In this document: positions 32,508 to 38,671 of the stretch, one piece after another | How the letters are laid out: every line of letters starts with the position of its first letter | Numbering within the stretch: position 1 is the first letter of the stretch | From: Nitrospira sp. LK70 | Lineage (GTDB): Bacteria > Nitrospirota > Nitrospiria > Nitrospirales > Nitrospiraceae | Assembly (NCBI GenBank): GCA_011090425.1 | Contig: PHGD01000030.1 | Coordinates: 1 to 38,671, forward strand | Length of the DNA stretch: 38,671 nt | Direction: 5' to 3' | Notes under the pieces: model-generated | What the model saw: only the letters and a program-made list of their open reading frames with translations | What the model was told of the DNA's origin: nothing | The model's database searches: none | Position numbers and translations under genes: made by a program

Positions 32508-35345
32508 ATGACGACTTCACCCAGCTTGATCTTGCCGACGAGAGCGCATGCCATCGCCCGTGATCTGCGCGCTCTGTTAGGAGCCGAGAAAGTCAAAGAT
32601 GACGTGCCTACGATCACGGCCTATGCCGTGGATGCCGGCATCTATCGCGTGCTTCCACAGGCGGTTGTCCTTGTTGAATCAGAAGAGGACATCGGTGCCA
32701 CCGTTGCCTACGCGGTGACAAGGGGTATTCCTCTTACGCCACGGGCAGCTGGGACCAATCTGACCGGTTCCGCCATCGGCTCAGGCATCATTCTGGATGT
32801 GTCGCGTCTCAATCGAATCCTTGAAGTGAATCAGGAAGAGAGGTGGGCTAGGGTCCAGCCAGGGATCGTCTTGGCGGAGTTGAACAAGCGACTCGGTTTG
32901 CAGGGGCTGTTGTTTGGGCCGGATCCCTCGAGCGGGGACATGTGCAAGCTGGGCGGCATGGTCGCCAATAATTCTTCGGGACCTCACACTCTTCGCTACG
33001 GGTCGGTAAAAGACAATGTCCAAAGTCTTCGGCTATGCCTCACCTCAGCAACGTGGATCGAGGCGCGCTCCTATGCCTTCGATGATCCGTCGCTGGAGCG
33101 CCTCCTGACAGCTGTGCCGGCCCTGCGTGACGTGCTTGTGATGACACAGACCCATACAGACCTTATCGCCGCGAAGCGGCCTACGGTCAGCAAAAATAGT
33201 TGCGGGTACAATCTCTTTGGACTGGCCGATGGGCTCGCACGGGGCTATTTCGACCTCCCGAAGTTATTCGTCGGCAGCGAAGGGACGCTGGGTGTGGTGA
33301 GTGAAGCCCGGCTCACCCTGGTCAACAAGCCCAAGGCTACCCTGACCGCGCTCATTCATTTCCGGAGCCTTGAAGAAGTCGGCGAGGCGGTGCCCCAGCT
33401 TCTGACGCTCCAGCCCAGTGCCTTGGAAGTCATGGATGCCAATACGCTCAACTTGATCGGACGAGGGAAGCACGGTATCCCGGCTGATGCAGCGGCGACG
33501 TTGCTGGTTGAGCTGGATGCGGATTCGCTTGAGGTGGATCTCCGCGAGCGGGCCGAAGCCATGGCCACAGTCTGCCAGCCGTACAAGCTGGCGGCGGAGC
33601 TGACGCTGGCGTTCGATGCCGAGCGTCGGGAGCAGCTCTGGAAAGCGCGGAAGGCCCTCTATCCCACTCTCTATCGATTTGATCCAAAAAAGAAACCGAT
33701 CAATTTTGTCGACGACGTCGTCGTGCCGGCTGGACGCATCAGCGAGTTGATCCGATACTTGGAGGAGTACTTCGAAGGACAGCGGGTGCCGGTGGCGATC
33801 TTCGGCCATATCGGAAACGGAAATGCGCACATCGTCCCCCTGTTGGACGTAAACGATCGCTACGATTTCGAGAAGATGGTGAGCGCCTATCGGGACATCC
33901 ATACGACCGTTCTGAATGGATTCGGCGGCTCGATTTGCGGCGAGCATGGCGACGGCCGTGTCCGTGCCGAGTTCGTCAGGACCATGTTCGGCGAGGCACT
34001 CTACGATCTCTTCGTACAGGTCAAGAAGGTATTCGACCCAGGGAACGTACTCAATCCCGGCATCAAGCTGAGCGAGACCCCCTTCACGGAACATATCGAT
34101 TACACCAGACTCTCAAAATCTTGTGCCACCTGTGCCAAGTGCAATTCAGTCTGCCCCGTATACGATGTCTTTCAATCCGAGGACATGAGCTCACGGGGAT
34201 GGTTCGAGATCGTGACCGCCAAGGATTACAGCTATCTCGATTCCAAGCGGGTGGTAGAAGCTTGTCTGAACTGCAAATCCTGCCGCACCATCTGTCCGGC
34301 CGGTGTGGACGTATCTGACCTGATTCTGCAGAAGCGGGCGGAGCATCCGAACCGGTTGGCCGGTTGGATCTTCAAACAGCAGGCACGGGGAGGAGCCTTT
34401 GAATCGTTCTTGCGGTTCCTGGGGAGCACGCAGAACATGTGGGACCGTCCCTTCTTCAGGAAGCTGTTGGAACGGATCACGACACCGATCATGAAGGCCT
34501 TGGCCCCGACGGCACGCTTGCCGCAAGACCTCCGGTTGCCGAGGCTAGCCTCACGGCAGTTGCGTGAACGGTATGCGCATTTGATTCCCGGTGCGATAGA
34601 CTCCTCGGCAACCCGACCAGTAGCCTATTTCCATGGCTGCGCTGCCAACTATTTCGATGACGGCGTAGGGGATGCCGTCATCGAGGTGTTGAAGAAACAT
34701 GGGGTCGAGCCGGTATTGCCACCGCAACGTTGTTCAGGGACTCCGATCCAAACCTATGGACAGGCCGACCTGGTTCGAGACGGAGCGCGATTCAATCTTC
34801 GCTCGTTGGCTCCCTATCAAACGGTCGTGACCGGTTGCGCCTCCTGCACGCTCATGCTGAAAGACTATCCCACACTTTTTTCAGAAGGGACCGAGCGACG
34901 GCAAGCCGAAGAACTGGCCAAGAAAGTCGTGCATATTTCGGAATTCGTCGCCCGCTCGCCTCAACATCCTCATATGGCCAAAGCCGATAAGACGACGAAA
35001 CGCGTGACGTATCATTCATCCTGTCATCTGCGGGCGGCCGGGGTGACGAAAGAGCCACGGCAGGTGCTATCGTCATTGCCGGGGGTCAATTTCATCGAGA
35101 TGCAGGATGCCGATCGTTGTGCCGGAGGCGCTGGCACCTACCTCATAAAGGACTACGCCACATCGCAGAAGATTTTCGATCGGAAAACCCGCGCGATCGC
35201 ACAGGCCGGTGCGAACGTCGTGGCGACAAGTTGTCCTGCCTGCATGATCCAGCTCAAGAACGGAGTGGGAGACTCGGTACAGGTAAAACATGTCGCCCAG
35301 CTCCTGCAAGAAGCTTATCGGGCGGCAGAGCGTGAGCAGAGCTGA
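32508..35345 (+). CDS. Fused FAD-linked dehydrogenase / Fe-S oxidoreductase (GlcD-GlcF or D-lactate dehydrogenase type)
   Basis: 945 residues. The N-terminal PCMH-type FAD-binding domain (about 30-230) has PRAAGTNLTGSAIGSGIILD and GGMVANNSSGPHTLRYGS. The FAD-oxidase C-terminal domain (about 255-520) has FGHIGNGNAHIVPL and GEHGDGR. Two 4Fe-4S clusters are ligated by C539/C542/C545/C549 and C586/C589/C592/C596. Two CCG domains follow (GCAANYFDDGVG, GCASCTLMLKDYP; SSCHLRAAG, TSCPACMIQLKNG). Such single-chain proteins oxidise D-lactate, glycolate or another D-2-hydroxyacid and pass electrons to the respiratory chain. The exact substrate cannot be told from sequence. Confidence 0.92.
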   Translation: MTTSPSLILPTRAHAIARDLRALLGAEKVKDDVPTITAYAVDAGIYRVLPQAVVLVESEEDIGATVAYAVTRGIPLTPRAAGTNLTGSAIGSGIILDVSRLNRILEVNQEERWARVQPGIVLAELNKRLGLQGLLFGPDPSSGDMCKLGGMVANNSSGPHTLRYGSVKDNVQSLRLCLTSATWIEARSYAFDDPSLERLLTAVPALRDVLVMTQTHTDLIAAKRPTVSKNSCGYNLFGLADGLARGYFDLPKLFVGSEGTLGVVSEARLTLVNKPKATLTALIHFRSLEEVGEAVPQLLTLQPSALEVMDANTLNLIGRGKHGIPADAAATLLVELDADSLEVDLRERAEAMATVCQPYKLAAELTLAFDAERREQLWKARKALYPTLYRFDPKKKPINFVDDVVVPAGRISELIRYLEEYFEGQRVPVAIFGHIGNGNAHIVPLLDVNDRYDFEKMVSAYRDIHTTVLNGFGGSICGEHGDGRVRAEFVRTMFGEALYDLFVQVKKVFDPGNVLNPGIKLSETPFTEHIDYTRLSKSCATCAKCNSVCPVYDVFQSEDMSSRGWFEIVTAKDYSYLDSKRVVEACLNCKSCRTICPAGVDVSDLILQKRAEHPNRLAGWIFKQQARGGAFESFLRFLGSTQNMWDRPFFRKLLERITTPIMKALAPTARLPQDLRLPRLASRQLRERYAHLIPGAIDSSATRPVAYFHGCAANYFDDGVGDAVIEVLKKHGVEPVLPPQRCSGTPIQTYGQADLVRDGARFNLRSLAPYQTVVTGCASCTLMLKDYPTLFSEGTERRQAEELAKKVVHISEFVARSPQHPHMAKADKTTKRVTYHSSCHLRAAGVTKEPRQVLSSLPGVNFIEMQDADRCAGGAGTYLIKDYATSQKIFDRKTRAIAQAGANVVATSCPACMIQLKNGVGDSVQVKHVAQLLQEAYRAAEREQS

Positions 35346-35426
35346 GGCCAATCTTGCTGATTGTGCATCGTACGGGCATGGCTCACGGTTGGAAACGAGA
35401 TATTCGCTCGACTCGTTGGAGGTCCA

Positions 35427-35705
35427 ATGGTTTCGGTACAGATTTTTGGCCAAACTCTGCGCTCGGTGGTTGAGGAGAGCGAACTTGAAATTCCAGTGAC
35501 AGGCCCGACCACGGTAAAACAGCTGATTGAAGCGAATCCTGAGCAATTGGGCGTCTTGTTGCCGTACATCAAGAACCGCGAAGCCCTCATCACGATCAAC
35601 AAAAAGATCGGGTCGGAAGATTCACCGGTTCATGACGGGGACGTCGTCAAGCTCTCGTTCCAATCTCGTGCCTCCTACGATGGTACAAGGGACATTCCAA
35701 CGTGA
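35427..35705 (+). CDS. MoaD/ThiS-like beta-grasp protein without C-terminal Gly-Gly
   Basis: 92 residues. VSVQIFGQTLRSVVEES, TTVKQLIEANPEQLGVLLPYI, REALITINKKIGSEDSPVHDGDVVKL follow the MoaD/ThiS beta-grasp pattern (small hydrophobic strands, NxK loop, then DGDxVxL). The chain ends SRASYDGTRDIPT instead of a terminal GG, so sulfur-carrier thiocarboxylation as in MoaD or ThiS is not expected unless the tail is processed. ATG 35427 has GGAGG a few nt upstream. It lies 81 nt after the dehydrogenase and may be in the same transcript. Confidence 0.75.
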   Translation: MVSVQIFGQTLRSVVEESELEIPVTGPTTVKQLIEANPEQLGVLLPYIKNREALITINKKIGSEDSPVHDGDVVKLSFQSRASYDGTRDIPT

Positions 35706-35819
35706 GCATTCACGTTTGCTGGGCCGTTCGCCTCACAGAGAAACTTGGTACAAGGTATGGTGCCTTCCGGCATTACCTTGCATCATCCTGATTTGCTTGA
35801 GAATATATCCTTGCAGATT

Positions 35820-36686
35820 ATGAGTCATTGGACGACAAGGCAGGGAAGTAGGCGCTGGGCCTGGTGTGTCGCTACGCTCTTAGTCGCCCTCACCGGCTGC
35901 TCGCTCGTCACCACCGCCTACCGTTACGCCGACCGAATCATCCTCTGGAAGCTCGACCAGTACTTCGACCTCAATCGTAACCAGCGTCATGATCTGGCAC
36001 AACGCCTCACCCCATTACTCGACAAGCATCGGCAGGAGGCCTTGCCGCAATATGAAACGTTCCTTCGAGAGATCGGTCAGCGAGTCGAGCGGGGGCTCAC
36101 GATTCCGGATGTCGACTGGGCCTATACCACCTACGATCGTCTGCGCACGGACCTCTTTGAACGTCTAGTAGCCGACAGCGGAGCCTTTCTCGCCTCGGTC
36201 GATGCCAGGCAGGTGCGCACCTTCGAAGCGGCGTTGCAGAAGGACAACACGAAAACTGCGCACCTCGTACAGATTTCCACGTCGGAACGCCTGAATAAGC
36301 AGGCCGAGGCGACCCTCGATTGGCTGAAAGACTGGCTGGGGCCCTTGACCAACGAGCAGCAGACGCAGATCCGCGAATGGAGCCTTGCACTCCCTGATGT
36401 GGAACCGATGTGGGTCGCCTACCAGCAGCAACGCCGGCAGGAGCTCGTGGCCCTCCTCCATCAGCCTCGGACTCCCGAGCAAATCGCCCGAGAACTCCGA
36501 TCCATGTTCGTCTACCACGATCAGACCGCGCCCCAGTCCTATCAAGACGCGGTCCGCTACATGCGCGAAAATGCCAAGACCATGGCCCTGGCCATTGATC
36601 AACACATGACTCCCGAACAGCGCCGCCACGTCGTCACTAAACTCCAACGGCTCATCGACCAGATCCACGATCTCCAGGCGGGATAG
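35820..36686 (+). CDS. DUF6279-like lipoprotein
   Basis: 288 residues. A lipoprotein signal peptide is clear: basic N-region (TTRQGSRRW), hydrophobic core AWCVATLLVALTGC and lipobox LTGC with the acylated Cys. The mature part is helical, starting SLVTTAYRYADRIILWKLDQ and YFDLNRNQRHDLAQ, which matches my recollection of the DUF6279 lipoprotein family. ATG 35820 fits the signal peptide; upstream in-frame Met codons (35745, 35757) would add a non-signal extension. Function is unknown. It precedes the decayed restriction gene and is not obviously linked to it. Confidence 0.8.
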   Translation: MSHWTTRQGSRRWAWCVATLLVALTGCSLVTTAYRYADRIILWKLDQYFDLNRNQRHDLAQRLTPLLDKHRQEALPQYETFLREIGQRVERGLTIPDVDWAYTTYDRLRTDLFERLVADSGAFLASVDARQVRTFEAALQKDNTKTAHLVQISTSERLNKQAEATLDWLKDWLGPLTNEQQTQIREWSLALPDVEPMWVAYQQQRRQELVALLHQPRTPEQIARELRSMFVYHDQTAPQSYQDAVRYMRENAKTMALAIDQHMTPEQRRHVVTKLQRLIDQIHDLQAG

Positions 36687-36694
36687 CCTCCATC

Positions 36695-36715
36695 GGCCAT
36701 AGGCCATACGCCATT
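36695..36715 (+). repeat. Short GGCCATA tandem repeat
   Basis: Two copies of GGCCATA (36695-36701, 36702-36708) are followed by a degenerate CGCCATT (36709-36715), just after the lipoprotein stop. It is a small simple repeat of a type often found between genes; no function is apparent. Confidence 0.5.
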
Positions 36716-36831
36716 AGCTCCTAACGACGGAGGCGTGATTTCTTAGAGAGAAACGGATATCCTTCCCGGAGAATTGTTCTAAGGAATCCAAGCTTATCGA
36801 GCCTTCTGCAGTCGATGAAAGGCGCTTGAGA

Positions 36832-38422
36832 ATGCCGACCCCGGAGGACAAGGCACGCGAAAAGATCGATGATGCGCTGCAGAAGGCCGGTTGGCAGGTT
36901 CAGGACTACAAGAATGCAAATCTTCAGGCGGGGCGAGGAGTCGCGCTTAGAAATTTTCCCCTGGCCAGCGGGCACGGGTTTGTCGACTATCTGCTGTATC
37001 TTGGCGGGAAAGCCGCGGGAGTCGTGGAGGCAAAGAAGGAAGGATTCCCTTTAGTAGGCGTTGAAATTCAGGCCGCAAAGTACAGCCAAGGACTGCCGAA
37101 GGATCTTCCAGCTCACTTCCGACCCCTTCCGTTCCTGTATCAGAGCACCGGCATTGAAACGCGATTCACTAACGGCCTCGACCCCGAGCCGCGAAGCCGG
37201 AGGGTGTTCAACTTCCATCGTCCGGACACACTTGCCGTGATTTTGCCGCAACGAGACGGCATACCGACAGATCTGGGAGGTGCCTCGCGTGCGGCCGAGG
37301 GCATCGCTACCTTTCGCGGCAAACTGCGCGACCTTTCGCTTGCCCACCCCCTCAAGACCAAAGGCCTGTGGTCCGCACAGATCACCGCCATCACGAATCT
37401 CGAATAGTCGATGACTCAAGACCGTCCTCGGGCACTCATCCAAATGGCGACCGGCAGCGGAAAAACCTTTACAGCGATCAACTTCATCTATCGCCTCATC
37501 AAGTTTGCCGGTGCCAGGCGGGTGCTCTTCCTCGTGGATCGAGGCAATCTGGGCGATCAGACATTGAAAGAATTTCAGCAGTACGTCTCCCCCTACAACA
37601 ACTTCAAGTTTACCGAGGAATTCATCGTCCAACGGCTTGCCGGCAATCAGCTCGATAAAACGGCGCGCGTCTGTATTGGAACCATCCAACGGCTCTATTC
37701 CATGTTGAAAGGCCGAGAGCTGGCCGAAGAAGACGACGAAGCATCCCTGTCAGGCCTTGAGCGACTCTTCAAAAAACCGGACCCCATCGAATACAACCCA
37801 GCTATTCCTATCGAAACCTTCGATGTGATCCTCACCGATGAATGTCATCGATCCATCTACAACCTTTGGGCGCAGGTGCTCGAATACTTCGACGCTCATC
37901 TCATTGGCCTCACGGCCACACCCAACAAACAGACCTTCGGTTTCTTCAACCAGAATCTCGTCATGGAATACAACCACGAGCAGGCCGTGGCCGATGGCGT
38001 GAACGTCAACTACGACGTGTACCGCATCCGCACCGCCATCACCCAGGCAGGATCCAAGGTCGATGCCGGTTTCTTTCTGGAAAAGCGTGACCGCGAGACC
38101 CGTGCCACGCGCTGGGAACAACTCGACGACGACTTTGCTTACAACCCCGACGACCTCAACCGCGACGTGGTCGCTCCGGATCAGATCCGTACCATCATCA
38201 AAACCTTCAAAGAGAAGGTCTTCACCGAAATCTTTCCCGGTCGCACCTGGGTGCCGAAGACCCTCATCTTTGCCAAAGACGACTCCCATGCCGAGGACAT
38301 CGTGAAGATCGTGCGCGAGGAATTCGGCAAGGGGAACGACTTCGCCCAGAAGATCACCTATCGCACGACCGGCGTCGATCCCAAGTCGCTCATCCAAGCG
38401 TTCCGTAATAGCCCTAGCCCGC
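36832..38422 (+). pseudogene. hsdR: Type I restriction enzyme R subunit (HsdR), interrupted and truncated
   Basis: The N-terminal piece (36832-37407) is the HsdR endonuclease domain: AGWQVQDYKNANLQAGRGVA, FVDYLLYLGG and VVEAKKEG give the D...ExK site. It ends at TAG (37405-37407) in NLE-stop-S. The same frame then resumes at once and encodes the motor domain (37411 onward) with Walker A MATGSGKT, box II DECHRSIYN, GLTATPNKQT, and KTLIFAKDDSHAEDIV. Homology stops near 38421 after FRNSPSP, where IS1380-type sequence begins; the fused tail ends at 38478. The gene is therefore broken twice. No hsdM or hsdS is in the window. TAG is a normal stop elsewhere here (receptor gene), so recoding is unlikely. 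Confidence 0.9.
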
Positions 38423-38671
38423 ATTATTCACGACTCAGGCCAGAAAAAAAGCCATCGAGGCTCCGAACTGTGCTATAGGAGCGGCGACCAAGCAGCTTCT
38501 ACGGACAGTGACGGAGGAACCCGATGACGACAGCGTGTAGACCGCAACTGACGTTCGAATTCCATCCCAAGCTGAAGACCGTGGCTCGCTTCGACCAGGC
38601 GCAGGCCAGTACCGATGGCGGAGTCGTCTTGCTCAAGGCGCTGGATGACCGGCTCCGACTGACCGACCAGT
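38423..38671 (+). mobile_element. IS1380-family insertion sequence, left part
   Basis: The hsdR reading frame loses homology at about 38421-38424, which should be the left end of the element. About 100 bp of non-coding end sequence precedes the transposase ATG. The right end, inverted repeat and target duplication lie outside the window, so the exact boundary is uncertain. Confidence 0.7.
38524..38671 (+). CDS. IS1380-family transposase, N-terminal fragment
   Basis: 49 codons are visible before the window ends. The pattern LTFEFHPKLKTVARFDQAQA followed by STDGGVVLLKALDDRLRLT is the typical N-terminus of IS1380 DDE transposases (FDxxxxSSDGGxxLLxxxD). GGAGG lies 6 nt before the ATG. The catalytic domain is beyond the window. 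Confidence 0.85.
   Translation, partial: MTTACRPQLTFEFHPKLKTVARFDQAQASTDGGVVLLKALDDRLRLTDQ

Noticed and set aside
33264-34094. 276-codon minus frame inside the FAD/Fe-S dehydrogenase
   Set aside because: Antisense to a well-supported enzyme with intact motifs; no independent signal.
37405-37407. TAG in hsdR as a recoded sense codon
   Set aside because: TAG ends at least one other intact gene in the window (receptor, 1284-1286), and hsdR is also truncated downstream, so simple pseudogenisation is the better explanation.

Overview
The window comes from a diderm (Gram-negative) bacterium of moderately high GC. The evidence is a TonB-dependent receptor, LpxD and the LptF/LptG permeases. Gene style and content (a B12 island with BluB and CbiZ, a Pil-Chp-like chemosensory operon, an orphan KS/ACP beside lipid A genes) suggest a Nitrospira-type member of the Nitrospirota. 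That placement is inference; no rRNA or other taxonomic marker is present.

Region 1 (1-10958, all +) is a tightly packed late cobalamin operon. It holds the C-terminal part of an outer-membrane receptor (BtuB-like), cobyrinate a,c-diamide synthase, a small Cys-rich CWC protein, BluB, a PduO-type adenosyltransferase, CobU, CobT, CobS, CbiB, the threonine-phosphate decarboxylase CobD, the salvage amidohydrolase CbiZ and cobyric acid synthase CobQ. Many neighbours overlap by 1-23 nt. Together they cover cobyrinate amidation, adenosylation, the aminopropanol arm, DMB synthesis and activation, final assembly and corrinoid remodelling. Corrin-ring genes are not in the window.

Region 2 (11345-23051, all +) is a Pil-Chp/Frz-like chemosensory operon: CheY/PilH-type receiver, CheW, PilJ-like MCP, hybrid CheA/ChpA with three HPt-like domains and a terminal receiver, two further CheW-like proteins, a receiver plus coiled-coil protein resembling FrzS in layout, a degenerate HPt-like protein, an ExeA-type AAA ATPase and an HD-GYP-like protein with altered metal-site residues. 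No CheR or CheB is present. The set probably controls surface motility or pilus function.

Region 3 (23162-28851) starts with a small membrane protein on +. Convergent to it is a minus-strand envelope cluster, lptF-lptG-fabF-acp-lpxD, in which the ACP carries an unusual Lys/Pro/Ser/Thr-rich tail. A hairpin flanked by A and T runs lies between the convergent ends. A well-formed promoter precedes lptF.

Region 4 (29145-36686) holds a cold-shock protein, a large TPR protein, a minus-strand D-2-hydroxyacid dehydrogenase divergent from a fused FAD/Fe-S D-2-hydroxyacid dehydrogenase (GlcD-GlcF type), a MoaD/ThiS-like protein without a C-terminal GG, and a DUF6279-like lipoprotein.

Region 5 (36832-38671) is decayed: a type I restriction hsdR interrupted by an in-frame amber codon and then truncated at an IS1380-family insertion sequence, whose transposase runs off the end of the window.
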